A stretch of DNA of 64,000 nucleotides. Source: Aquarana catesbeiana. Lineage: Eukaryota > Chordata > Amphibia > Anura > Ranidae. The stretch is taken from the NCBI RefSeq assembly GCF_042186555.1, contig NC_133327.1:328611215-328675214 (forward strand). The letters run 5' to 3'. Below are positions 31,483 to 41,328 of the stretch, one piece after another (the stretch's first letter is position 1; every line of letters starts with the position of its first letter). Below the pieces are notes generated by a model, which had not been told where the DNA came from, did no database searches, and worked only from the letters and a program-made list of their open reading frames with translations. A program made the translations under genes and the position numbers.

Positions 31483-33387
31483 ATGGCAGCGGTGGAAGAC
31501 CTGTTTGCCCGTTTAAAAGCGGAGGCGGCGTCTAGGGGACCTGGATGGCTGGAGGGCCGGCTAGCAGCGGCGCTGGGTGAGTCTTCCCCAGCGGCCTCGG
31601 CGGTGGAAAGGGAGTCTGCGAGAGGTAGGCGAACCAGGCCGCCTACTCGCTTCTTGCCTGATGCGCCTATCCCTGTGAAGACGCAGGCGCAGAAGGGACG
31701 AGCGGGTCGGCCGGTTTCTGGGCCTCCCGCGAAGAGATTAGCGGCGCGCCACGAGGGGGGTCAAAGGCGATCGTCTCCCCCTGTCGCTATGGAGCCTGGG
31801 AGGGAAGAACAGCGGGATGAGGCGGGTCGGTCGGAGGCAGGGCCGGCCGTGAAGAGGACAGCGGCGGTGAGAAGCAGGAGGAAGGTTAATTATCCCCAGC
31901 CCACACGTTCAGTTGATGAGAAAGGACAGCAGGGCAGGACGGAACGCATAATACAAGAGGTGGGGATGATGGGGCACAGGCAGAAGCTCAGCAGTGGCAG
32001 TGGCAGTAATACAGAAGTGAGGAGAGCCAGCAGGCCTATTGCGGATGCTGGGGAAGATAGTTCGGGCCCTGAAAGCCAAGCCCTAGGCAGATCCACGGCA
32101 GGGGCGGGGCTTCAGCACAGAATGGACTATGTTGCGGCAGAAGGGCACGCTGGCACAGCGGTGGGTGACCCCACGGTGAGAGACGAGAGAGAGAGGGATG
32201 CGGGTAGTGGCCTTGGGCGGCACTACAGGTACGAGGTCGTTGGGCCGAGAAAGGCGAGCAAGAAATCGGTGGGCGGATCATCTGCGCGGATGAGGAGCGG
32301 GGAGAACGGAGCATTCGCGGCATCCAGTAGTGCAGCTGCTGGAGGGCCATCGGTGAGCGGAGAAGAAATGGAGGAAGACAGGTCGGAAGGAGAGCTGTCG
32401 CAGTCGGACGGCGATGGGCAGCAGGAAGAGCCGGCGACGGTGGTGACGGGACCTTCGGCTGGTGGACACCCTACCAGGCAGCAGGGTAAGAAGACACGTC
32501 TTAATAATTCTGGTAATGTGGAGGGTGATGTGGGGGCGGGGGGTAGGGGGGAGCTGGCAGTAGCGGGGCGGTCGACAGTGACCGTGCCTGTTAATCTGGC
32601 CGCGCAGGTCGCTGACCGCGCATCGGCGGATGCAGGGTTGCAGGGTTTTGTTACAGGTTTGAGGGAATTACTAAAGAGGTTTGAGCCAGGGCCAAGCGGG
32701 AGCCAGTCTCCGGCGGTGGCATGGGTTGATCCCAGGGAGAGGCTGGGGGTGGGCACGGGGACTGTTACTGGTCCTAGCGTTGTGGCACCCGTGGGAGAAG
32801 TCACAGGGGAGGCTGTGCAGGCGGAGGTTCCTAAGACACAGGAAGGGGCTGCGGGAGAGGGGGCGAAGAAGCAGGACTTAGTGAGGCTGGCGGACGCCGC
32901 AAAATGCGAAGTTTATGTGTGCTTTGAGGGTCCGCTTGGTGCACATTTGAAGCCGGAAGTTAGAGAAAAAATTTGGAAAGGAGAATACGTAGAGATTTTT
33001 GCTCTATTGCCCCTGGAAAAGTTTAATTTAGATAGAGTCAAGCCGGAGGATACTAAAAAAGAGGATGAAGAAAAAAGGAGGTATAGGCTAATACCAAGGA
33101 CATTTACGAACTGGCTACAGGCGTTTGCAATCATGGCGAGCGTGATTGGGGAGAAGAATCCAGAGCACTGTTCGGCATTGTTCTGCTACTTGGACGCCGT
33201 GGGAGAAGCTTATAGAGTCTACGGGGGCACGGCTTGGCTGCGGTATGATGAGCAATTCCGACAGCGGAGGGCCATCCGCCCGGCGTTGAGGTGGGACCAC
33301 AAGGACATCAGCCTATGGATGCGTCTCATGACTTCAACTAGGCAGACGGGTCAGTTTTTTCAGGGGGGGGGCCGGTGGATCAGCTAA
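31483..33387 (+). CDS. Ngaro ORF1, gag-like structural protein
   Basis: The likely start is the ATG at 31483 (MAAVEDLFARLKAEAASRG); the frame is open further upstream to 31354 but reads leader. About 634 residues. The N-terminal two thirds are low-complexity, rich in Gly/Arg/Glu/Ser and encoded by very GC- and CpG-rich DNA. The C-terminal part is the conserved region: KCEVYVCFEGPLGAHL, REKIWKGEYVEIFALLPLEK, TNWLQAFAIMASVIGEKNPE and VYGGTAWLRYDEQFRQ. The frame is lost at a G9 run (33363-33371); the adjacent frame continues with the zinc finger. Presumed to bind and package element RNA. Confidence 0.8.
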   Translation: MAAVEDLFARLKAEAASRGPGWLEGRLAAALGESSPAASAVERESARGRRTRPPTRFLPDAPIPVKTQAQKGRAGRPVSGPPAKRLAARHEGGQRRSSPPVAMEPGREEQRDEAGRSEAGPAVKRTAAVRSRRKVNYPQPTRSVDEKGQQGRTERIIQEVGMMGHRQKLSSGSGSNTEVRRASRPIADAGEDSSGPESQALGRSTAGAGLQHRMDYVAAEGHAGTAVGDPTVRDERERDAGSGLGRHYRYEVVGPRKASKKSVGGSSARMRSGENGAFAASSSAAAGGPSVSGEEMEEDRSEGELSQSDGDGQQEEPATVVTGPSAGGHPTRQQGKKTRLNNSGNVEGDVGAGGRGELAVAGRSTVTVPVNLAAQVADRASADAGLQGFVTGLRELLKRFEPGPSGSQSPAVAWVDPRERLGVGTGTVTGPSVVAPVGEVTGEAVQAEVPKTQEGAAGEGAKKQDLVRLADAAKCEVYVCFEGPLGAHLKPEVREKIWKGEYVEIFALLPLEKFNLDRVKPEDTKKEDEEKRRYRLIPRTFTNWLQAFAIMASVIGEKNPEHCSALFCYLDAVGEAYRVYGGTAWLRYDEQFRQRRAIRPALRWDHKDISLWMRLMTSTRQTGQFFQGGGRWIS

Positions 33388-34757
33388 CTCCGGTCAATCG
33401 GCCACAAGAAAAAAGGGGGTTTGTTGGCAATTCAATGAGGGGTCATGTAGATTTGGAGGGTCGTGCAAGTACAAGCATGAATGTTCAGGCTGCGGGGGGG
33501 GGAGCCACCCGCTATCGCGGTGTTTTAAACAAGGAAAAGGCCGTGCCGGAGAGTCTATTAGTAAAGGGGAAAACACCGGTGAGAGTGGGAAGGATGGAGC
33601 CCATCCTAGATAGGTACCCGGATAAGGAGGCAGCGCGATTACTAGCTCGGGGGTTTTCAGAGGGTTTTAGAATACCTTCTCGCTTAGTTGACACGCCCCC
33701 GAGGTCGCGCAACTTGAAGTCAGCGTTGCTTCATGGGGAAGTGGTGGGTGAAAAGTTACAGAAGGAAGTTAGGTTAGGGCGCATGAGTGGTCCTTTTGCA
33801 GAAGTGCCAATACCGGATTTAGTAGTGTCCCCTCTAAGGGTGGTGCCAAAGAAAGAGCCTAATAAGTTTAGGCTGATACACCACTTGTCATACCCCAAAG
33901 GGGGGTCGGTGAACGATGCCATCGATCCAGAAGAGTGTGCGGTGTTGTACACGTCATTTGATGCCGCAGTAGTTTGGGTTAGGAAGTATGGGCAAAGGGC
34001 ATTGTTGGCGAAAGCTGACATAGAGTCTGCTTTCCGCTTGTTACCGGTTCATCCGGAAAGTTTTCGTTTACTGGGTTGTTGTTGGCAGGACGAATATTAC
34101 ATAGATCGTTGTTTACCTATGGGGTTTTCGATATCCTGCGCGTTGTTCGAAAAGTTTAGCTCCTTTATTGAATGGGTGGTCCGGGACGTCGCGGGATTGA
34201 ACTCCATCATCCACTATTTGGATGATTTTCTCTGCATCGGCCCTCCTAGGTCGGAAGTTTGTGCGGTCCTGTTGGCAACGTTGGAGCATATTGCGGAGAA
34301 GTTTGGCATCCCGTTGGCTCCGGAGAAGACAGAAGGTCCCAAAACGGAGTTGAGTTTTTTGGGCATCATTCTGGACACCGAGGCAATGGAGTGTAGGCTA
34401 CCTGAGGATAAGCTGACGGCGTTACAGGCGGAAATTCGGTGTATCAGCGGGCTGCGGAAAGTTCAATTACGGGCGTTACAATCATTGCTAGGTAAGTTGA
34501 ACTTTGCGTGTCGAATTTTGCCTATGGGAAGAGTATTTTGCAGGCGGCTGTCTGCAAGTACGGCAGGGGTGGTATCTCCAAGGCACTACGTACGTTTGCT
34601 GAAGGCTCACAGGGAAGACCTACAAGTTTGGCACACGTTCCTGGCTAAGTTCAACGGCAGGGCGTTGTGGATGTCAGGGCCAGTGAGCAATTTACGACTT
34701 GGAATTGTACACGGATGGGGCAGGATCAGCAGGTTTTGGAGCATTCTTCAGAGGTAA
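33375..34757 (+). CDS. Ngaro reverse transcriptase (frame 3; zinc finger region in frame 2)
   Basis: The first 40 or so residues of this frame are out of register. In frame 2, from about 33413 to 33500, lies a CCCH finger (CWQFNEGSC, CRFGGSC, KYKHEC, then CSGCG), and a G10 run at 33499-33508 shifts to the RT frame. RT motifs: VVSPLRVVPKKEPNKFRLIHHLS (about residue 150-172), LAKADIESAFRLLP (first Asp), LPMGFSISCALFEKF and HYLDDFL (about residue 280-286), with PLAPEKTEG and LSFLGIILDT after it. The catalytic YLDD is intact. The frame runs into nonsense near 34690, where RNase H continues one frame over. Confidence 0.85.
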   Translation: MDQLTPVNRPQEKRGFVGNSMRGHVDLEGRASTSMNVQAAGGGATRYRGVLNKEKAVPESLLVKGKTPVRVGRMEPILDRYPDKEAARLLARGFSEGFRIPSRLVDTPPRSRNLKSALLHGEVVGEKLQKEVRLGRMSGPFAEVPIPDLVVSPLRVVPKKEPNKFRLIHHLSYPKGGSVNDAIDPEECAVLYTSFDAAVVWVRKYGQRALLAKADIESAFRLLPVHPESFRLLGCCWQDEYYIDRCLPMGFSISCALFEKFSSFIEWVVRDVAGLNSIIHYLDDFLCIGPPRSEVCAVLLATLEHIAEKFGIPLAPEKTEGPKTELSFLGIILDTEAMECRLPEDKLTALQAEIRCISGLRKVQLRALQSLLGKLNFACRILPMGRVFCRRLSASTAGVVSPRHYVRLLKAHREDLQVWHTFLAKFNGRALWMSGPVSNLRLGIVHGWGRISRFWSILQR

Positions 34758-35160
34758 GTGGAGTGCAGGGCCATGGCCGCAGTCGTGGAAGGACGCAGGT
34801 TTGCTGAAGAACATGCTGCTTTTGGAACTGTTCCCGGTGGTATTGGCAGTGGAGTTATGGGGTGAGTTGTTTAGGAATTTAAAGGTTAGGTTTCATGGGG
34901 ACAACCTGGGAGTGGTGCAGGTGATCAATAAAGTATCAGCGGCATCACCGCCGGTGATCAAGTTGCTTCGACACCTTGTATTGAGATGCTTACAGCTAAA
35001 CGTGTTTATCTATGCGGTGCACCTCCCAGGGGTGGAGAATGTCGTGGCTGATGCACTGTCTCGCTTTCAGTGGGACAGATTCCGGGAATTGGAGCCAGGG
35101 GCGGAGCAAGAAGGGATCCCGTGTCCAGACTGGCTGTGGAGGATTGCTTTGGAGGACTAG
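34699..35160 (+). CDS. Ngaro RNase H domain
   Basis: Frame +1 relative to the RT after a 1-base shift at about 34690. The four catalytic carboxylates are visible: ELYTDGAG (Asp, residue 6), MLLLELFPVVLAVELWG (Glu, residue 43), RFHGDNLGVVQVIN (Asp, residue 68) and VENVVADALSRF (Asp, residue 118). It ends IALED with TAG at 35158-35160. The start ATG is internal to the polyprotein and not a real initiator. Confidence 0.82.
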   Translation: MELYTDGAGSAGFGAFFRGKWSAGPWPQSWKDAGLLKNMLLLELFPVVLAVELWGELFRNLKVRFHGDNLGVVQVINKVSAASPPVIKLLRHLVLRCLQLNVFIYAVHLPGVENVVADALSRFQWDRFRELEPGAEQEGIPCPDWLWRIALED

Positions 35161-35365
35161 TAGGATGGATCAAACGGTCGGTGAGCGATGCGACGTGGGC
35201 TGCTTACAACAGAGTATGGCAGGAATGGGCAGCTCTGCTGAGACAGGTGAAGGAAGGACATGAAGACCAGGAACTCAGGTTGCTAGTTTTATACTTCGTT
35301 GCCAGGAATTTGGAGGATGGGGTGTCGGTGGGGAATGTCAGCAACAGGCAGAGAAACCGTAGTAC
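35161..35365 (+). pseudogene. Ngaro tyrosine recombinase, N-terminal fragment
   Basis: In the third frame WIKRSVSDATWAAYNRVWQEWAALL and LRLLVLYFVARNLEDGVSVGNVSN match the SAM-like core-binding domain of DIRS/Ngaro recombinases. The catalytic Arg, H-x-x-R and Tyr are absent, since repeat F resumes at about 35366. This copy therefore cannot encode a complete recombinase. Confidence 0.75.
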
Positions 35366-35650
35366 ATTGATCTCCCCAATGAAGGGCTGTGGAGCAGGGC
35401 ATGTCACCAAAAGTCTGATCATTAGAGGATAGGCTGGCTGTGTTCTCAAGTAGAATACAAAGATGTACACTGACCAGCTGGAAAGGATGTGCATGGTCAA
35501 TATGAAGGAGAAAAGCAGAGGTGCTGGCAGGATCACCATATATTTCACACATGGGAAGTAATGCAAAGAGTACAGGATACATTTTTGTACAAGTACATGG
35601 TACAACACACATAATAGGAATATAACATTTTGGGGTAACATACACTTTAA

Positions 35651-37931
35651 TTGCATCTGAAAACCCCAAACTGAAAACTTTTTAATTCAATTCATTTTTG
35701 TCTCCATGTTTTATTTTATTCAGAAATTACTCTGAAAAACACCCTTCTAGCATTTCTAGCCATGGCCATCTTGAGTAAGGGCAAGTGATTCATGCAGCAT
35801 TTACTTCCTGGAATCCATCTGCCCCTAGCTCAAGCGTTCAGACAGGAGGGTGCGCTTAGCTTAGAAAACCCCTCCACCCCTTTCCCAGATGACAAAAAAA
35901 ACTTACTATGAAGGCTCCTGTGATGTATGCAACTGAAGAAATGTAAAACAAAGTTAAAACTAGTAAATATAATATACCTTCCTATCTATTTACTAATGCT
36001 AGCAGCATAAATATTAAATTGGTTTAAGTGGTTGTAATCCTAAAAAGAAAAAATCTTCTGTTCCTTTTTAAAGCATGATAAATACCACTGCGCTTCTGCA
36101 GTGTAATTTGTCCTATTCTATGTTGTAAAATACCTGGTTGATCCTGCCTGTTCCTCTGTCCCCCTAGGTGTACTGACAACGGTAATCATGGCTGCTGATC
36201 AATGATACCGCGGTCAGTTTAACCGCTTCTGGACAGCCGTTGTGGCAGGGTGGCCCAGGTGTGCAAAATCATGTACCTGAACGTGGCTTCGTGCACGCGG
36301 TTTAGGGGGCAATTTTTGTATTTTCATCATGTATTGTAGACACTATTTGAGCTTTATTGGTTATCTATAGCCTGGAGGATGTTTTTTTGCACACTTTATT
36401 TACAGCTGCATTTAGTGTTTTCTCATTAGGGGCGCAGGGGCGCTGCCCCCCTCTTATACATGCGCCCGACACCTAATCTACATGCCAGACGCAGGAATTT
36501 CAGTGGATTTTTTATTATTTTAAAAGTGCATGATTAGAGCCCGAGGCTCTAATTGGCTTCAAAAAAGGGTGAGCTTGGGGCGCAAAGCTGTTTTCCTGTT
36601 TCTCCTCCTGGCCAATCAAGAAGTGGGTCCTGAGACCCAATTGGCCAGGAGGAGAAGTGACGGCCAGGACACTGAGTAGACAGAGGGGTGAAGCTGCTGC
36701 AGCAAGCAGAGCCCTCTTCTCTTACACTGCACACAGCTTTTGTGTCGCCGACTCAGTCTAGGAGCAGGGGAGACAGTGGGATTCCTGTGTTCCAGGAGAA
36801 GCAAGAGCTGAAGGACACTCGCACCTCGAAGGTAAGTAATGCATTGCTGCTGGATTCTCTTGTTTGTCATTATTGGACAGTTTTGCATTTGCCCCGACGG
36901 GGGGGGGGGTTAGTGTAGGGCAGCAGGCTGGAGCGGGGGGGGGGGGGGGGTCAGGTCTGTAGATATTTTGCTGATACCGATACTTTGCAATCATTTATTC
37001 TTGTTGAAATAAAAATGTATTCTGTAAAATAAAAAGAAATCTGCATGGCAACTTCAAGCCAAAACCCCCTTGCGTTTTCATGTGCCAGCGTTTTTATAAG
37101 AATGCCCACTGAAAGGGATATAGGCAGCCTCGGATGAACACATTCTCCTTGTAGGTGATTATGTGAAGGGTACTCCATTTTATAGAAGTCTGTTCACAAG
37201 ATCAACAAAGTACAACTTTCACTGTACACAACATATAAGGAAATAAAATTTAACCAAAGACCATTTCATTTTTTTAAATATAAAGTGGTAAAAAATGTTA
37301 AATATCTCTAGTTTATAAATAGATGTATTAGATTTGGTTTAATTTTTTTTATATATAATATATATATTTTATGAACCAACATTTAAAACACTATGAATCT
37401 GCAGCAGTAATTTGTAAAGCTTGTTGAATTTCTAACAAAGCACTGCCTCCAATACTTATTGGCAACCTGTGTATAACTGACTCAGAGTCTCTGATAGGAC
37501 TCATATTGTAGTGTGTGTAATCTGTTCTCCCCTGCTATTCAAGTCATTTTTTATAGGGCCTCTGAGCCATGTTTTTCTCAGTAAAAACAAACTTAAAAAC
37601 CAATCAATATCAATACACGTCACTAGCAGATCATTTCCAAAGATAATTGCTGTTTTATCAAAGGCAATATATGCTGGTTTGCACTTTCCTGCATGAACTG
37701 TGCTCTTGTCACACCTATTACATGGAAGGTAAACACTGGTTGGTTATTTAAAAGCTATTATCTGTGAATCCAAGCTGCAGCGAAAGTAAATATTCACATT
37801 ACATCTTAGCTATAATGATCTGTTTTCCAAGTGTTTTATGGCTAAGTAAGCAACCCTTGTAGTGGCACAGAGGTGTTGATGAGAGTTGTAAATTGAGATA
37901 TACTGTGTGTGTATATGTCTTTATCTCATTC
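35651..37931. other. NT5E intron, mostly unique with old repeat pieces
   Basis: No gene. 36425-36910 contains ggggcgcaggggcgctgcccccc and a pair of inverted words (tcctggccaatcaagaa...cccaattggccagga at about 36606-36652), probably another eroded DNA element. G runs at 36900-36912 and 36935-36950. The rest looks like unique intron. Confidence 0.4.
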
Positions 37932-37934
37932 TAA

Positions 37935-38324
37935 TGCCGTGTACACATGAGCGGACTTTTCGACCGGACTGGTCCGATGGACAATTCGACCGTGTGTGGT
38001 GTGTGGGCTCAATCGGACCTGCAGTGGACTTTTTCGATCGAAAATCTGACGGACTTTAGATTTGGAACATGTTTCAAATCTTTACGTCAGAACTCCGCTG
38101 GACCCAGTTCCTATCGAAAAGTCCGCTCGTCTGTATGCTATGACAAAAACCGACGCTAGGGCAGCTATTGGCTACTGGCTATCAACTTCCTTATTTTAGT
38201 CCAGTCGTACGTCATCACGTACGAATCCGTCGAACTTTGGTGTGATTGTGTGTAGGCAAGTCCGTTCATTCAGAAAGTCCGTCGGACCAGTCCGGTCGAA
38301 AAGTCCGCTCGTGTGTACGCGGCA
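37935..38324 (+). mobile_element. MITE with ~50-bp inverted ends, 3-bp TAA duplication
   Basis: The left end TGCCGTGTACACATGAGCGG continues ACTTTTCGACCGGACTGGTCCGATGGA and is mirrored at 38276-38324 with four mismatches. TAA flanks both sides (37932-37934, 38325-38327). 390 bp. CpG-rich in a CpG-poor intron. The centre has further internal palindromes (cgtacgtcatcacgtacg). Harbinger-like by TSD, but the ends are atypical. Confidence 0.85.
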
Positions 38325-40479
38325 TAAGGAATGGTCTGGGAAAAGGGCAAAATTTGGAGATGTAAGCCTTTTTTTGTTATAGCGCCCTAAATATGAAACA
38401 TCCTGAATTTTATAAATGGTACATGTTCACTATGTTATAACTGTTTAGAGGTAACATTGCAAGTTTACAGGTCTGAGAATTTGAAAATGGACACCGACTT
38501 TTTTTTTTTTTTTTTTTGTGTGTGTTTTCTTTACGCATAACCTAAAGCAGCCATTTTCAACTATTTAACCCTGGAGGAACCCTTTGAAAAATGTTCAGGT
38601 CTCAGAGCACCCCCACTAAATATGATCAAATATACAGCTTACAGTACTTTAGCTTGATTAGTATGTTGTAAATAAAACTGAGATCATTTTACCAACCCCT
38701 GCTCCTGTAAAGCTTGGTACACAATGCTAGTTTTTTTTTTTTCGTTCAACCTAGCGGGCTGAACAAAAAAAAAAACCTGGCAGCTCAGGATGTAGCCACT
38801 GATGTTAGTACAGTGATCTCCCCTGCTGTTCTATTGTGTTCTGACCCCCTGGCCAGAACACTCCAGTCAGCGCGCTCAGCCGTTGGCTGAGAGTGCCAGT
38901 CGGGAGTCGGCTGGCAGACCTTCCTCGATCGTGCCCCTTAGACATAAGCCGGCCTGGCTGCAGTAGACATATGGGCCAAAAGTCAGCCTATTTCTATTGA
39001 ACCGGTGGGTCCTGCCTGACATTCAGCCTGTGTATACAGGGCTTAAGAGGAATTTGTTTTCAGCCATAAACATGAAAGGAAACAAAGAATAATAATGGCC
39101 ATAAAAGAAGTGAAGACCGTAAAAATAATAGAGTCCCCTTACATTGCAGGTTAGTGAGAGAGGAGCCCTTTACATTGGTATTCATCCAGCTGATTGGTGT
39201 TATGTTGTGAATCTGCAGTAGGAGGAGTGGGCGTAGGAAAATTGTAGGCTAAAATACTAATTTGCAGTGCAGTGAATGTGTGCATGGAGACTGAAGAGGG
39301 CAAGCTTAGTGTGCCCCCCCAAAGAAATGGGGTAAATTTAGTTTAAAAAAATAAAAAAATTGTCCATCTGCAAGCAGTAAATTTACAAGAATTCATAAGG
39401 GCAGCTGTTAAGATTCTCTGAATTTACAGGCTTTAATGTCATTTTTTTAAATGATTTACCTCTTGAACAATGGAGAATCTAGATGTATGTCCAATGGTGA
39501 TATATTCTACTTGATCCACAAAATATGCCCTTAGAGTTTAAATATGCAGTTGAAATACATATATGGTAATTCTCCTTGGCAAATTTTACAATGTGACCAC
39601 CACAGTAAGTAGGAGGAACAATAAGTTTCTTCTCCGTTTACTATTTCGGCTTGCCAGGATAGCTTCCTGTTTTCAGGACAGAAGTGATCATGCTGATTTT
39701 ATGATCCACTGGGGAGTCTGGTGGCAGAGAAAATGGCATAGGACCTCAAAAAGCTTAACCAAGAAAATGAATCGCTTTTAGCCAGAGCCCAGGTTGTTTA
39801 TAAATCTCAGGTTTGAGTGAAATCTATGCAAGGGATTGTAGATCTAGCCTTCTAGGCCATTTAACATCTGTTACCTTTATTGGTAGCAGTATTAAAGTAT
39901 TTAAATGGGGGGGGGGGTGTAATGCTGCTTAATGGACCGATCCACCCATGGCTGACATTTTAACCTTTTTTGTAGCAGGTGGAGGATAAAACCAACTGAC
40001 GTTTTGTTATCTATATCTCCTGGAAACTAAATTTGTGACATATCTGCATTTAACGTCCCAGGCCTGTTGTAGCCGTTTTCCCTACTATACCTTTTTCTAT
40101 TATGCTGGAATGTAACTGGAGAGTCTGGAATATGCAAAGGTGCAATTAAAAAAACTACCAGGAGTCAAGCAAAAAAATCTTCCTATTGGAAAAACCAAAG
40201 GCTTACTCAGCCTACCAGGCTTAACCTATAACTATGGTATATGGAGGTAAAATCTCTTTTACTCCGCTCAGATTGAAAGTTCTTGGTTCGTTTTTATGGT
40301 TAATTTTTATCTATAAAGGCTGTGTATCGGTCAACTTTTTAGCAAAAACTAGACCATTTCTTTAGTTTGGATCATGTTACTGTAATGATACGCAGAACTA
40401 GTAATAGGAAATTAAGTTTAGATCAATGTTTATATATTCGGTATAAATTTATTAAACTCGATCTCCTTTTTATTTTCAG
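38325..40479. other. NT5E intron 1, 3' part
   Basis: 38545-38690 (cagccattttcaactatttaaccctggaggaacccttt, then caggtctcagagcaccccc) looks like the end of an old hAT-type repeat. The remaining sequence up to the acceptor at 40479 is AT-rich and unique-looking, with a polypyrimidine tract ctccttttattttcag next to exon 2. Confidence 0.45.
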
Positions 40480-40702
40480 GCTCTAGGGAATCATGAATTT
40501 GACAATGGTCTTTCTGGACTTGTGGACCCATTCCTCAAAAACGTAAAGTTCCCCATCCTAAGTGCCAATATTATAGCAGATTCACAGATTGCATCTAATA
40601 TTAGTGGATTGTATCTGCCTTACAACATCTTGAATGTTGGTGGTGAAAAGATTGCAATAGTTGGATATACCTCAAAAGAAACTCCAGTTTTATCTGATCC
40701 AG
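40480..40702 (+). CDS. nt5e: NT5E (CD73) internal exon, equivalent to human exon 2
   Basis: This exon encodes part of the N-terminal metallophosphatase domain of ecto-5'-nucleotidase, the GPI-anchored cell-surface enzyme that hydrolyses extracellular AMP to adenosine. It opens directly after a pyrimidine-rich acceptor (tattttcag) at a GCT codon and reads 74 codons plus one base before a GTAATG donor. It starts with ALGNHEFDNG, which holds the metal-binding Asn and catalytic His (N117/H118 in human numbering), and continues with the family signatures KFPILSANI, ISGLYLPY and IVGYTSKETP. Length 223 bp, ending in phase 1, which the next exon completes to a Gly codon. No stops or frameshifts, so this looks like a working gene. 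Exon 1 was not found in the 40.4 kb upstream. Confidence 0.97.
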
Positions 40703-40794
40703 GTAATGTTTCCTTTATTATGCAACATTGTATTCCTTCTAATATGAAACCTTAAAGGGGTTGTAAACCTTCGTGTTTTTTCACCTTAATGCAT

Positions 40795-40881
<87 letters not shown>

Positions 40882-41139
40882 TGAACTGGATGGACTGTTG
40901 TCTTTATTCAACCTTACCAATTATGTTACTATGTAACATGTCAAATTTGAAAAATTTGTTTAGGCATTAACATTTGTTTTACCCTCTCACCAAGGGGTTA
41001 AAAGTTTTCTAAAGCACCAAAATTGTTAATGATTGCATTTTGTAATGTTATAGTTATTGTATGTTGCTGCATTTTGGAACATTTATATAATTGTATACAT
41101 TATGTAACTCTAAATATATCTTCATATTCTGTATTTCAG
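40703..41139 (+). other. NT5E intron 3 with TA microsatellite and TE pieces
   Basis: A 437-bp intron from GTAATG to tttcag. It starts with unique sequence, then TTAA (40752-40755) and AGGGGTTGTAAAC, the left end of the same TTAA MITE family as 63158-63649. The MITE passes directly into about 40 TA repeats (40798-40877) and then a CR1-type 3' tail (about 40880-40940: tggatggactgttgtc, caacctta, ttactatgtaac). Confidence 0.85.
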
Positions 41140-41328
41140 GCCCACACCTGAAATTTGAAGACGAGATAGAAGTTTTGCAAAAAGAAGTTTCCAAAGTTTT
41201 GACTCTTGGTGTAAATAAGGTGATAGCTTTGGGTCACTCAGGCTTTCAGACTGACAAACTTATTGCTCAGAAGGTGAGGGGAGTGGATGTAGTTGTTGGA
41301 GGACACACGAATACATTCCTTTACACAG
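41140..41328 (+). CDS. nt5e: NT5E (CD73) internal exon, equivalent to human exon 3
   Basis: The exon begins after gtatttcag and ends before GTGAGT, a consensus donor. It is 189 bp (63 codons), phase 1 at both ends, so skipping it would keep the frame. It carries the two metal-ligand histidines of the metallophosphatase fold: ALGHSGF (human H220) and VVGGHTNTF (human H243, followed by the conserved Asn). The stretch KLIAQKVRGVDVVVGGH matches the mammalian protein almost residue for residue. It lies 437 bp after the previous exon. The small intron between them contains a long TA microsatellite and a CR1-type 3' tail. Confidence 0.97.

Larger units (their letters stand above)
31253..35365 (+). 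mobile_element. Ngaro-type tyrosine-recombinase retrotransposon, 3'-truncated
   Basis: Order: GC-rich gag-like ORF1, CCCH zinc finger region, RT with YLDD, RNase H, then only the N-terminal part of a tyrosine recombinase before repeat F resumes at about 35366. RT blocks (LLAKADIESAFRLLPVHPES, LPMGFSISCALFEKFSS) are of the Ngaro type rather than the DIRS1 type of copies A-C. No LTR or split direct repeats were identified. Homopolymer shifts at two G runs and a shift before RNase H break the coding. Confidence 0.88.
31165..35650 (+). repeat. Repeat F, copy 2, split by a Ngaro element
   Basis: 31165-31252 (ending tacctctgttctcagctgcatagg) and 35366-35650 (acattgatctccccaatgaagggctgtgg onward to tacactTTAA) together rebuild the order of 2401-2780. 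Outer ends resemble inverted repeats (TTAA-gttggcctgtttaccc and ggggtaacatacact-TTAA). It shares its left TTAA with the family A MITE. Confidence 0.65.

Noticed and set aside
40773..40970. Ile-Tyr repeat proteins here, at 27398-27725 and at 61516-61722
   Set aside because: TA microsatellites.
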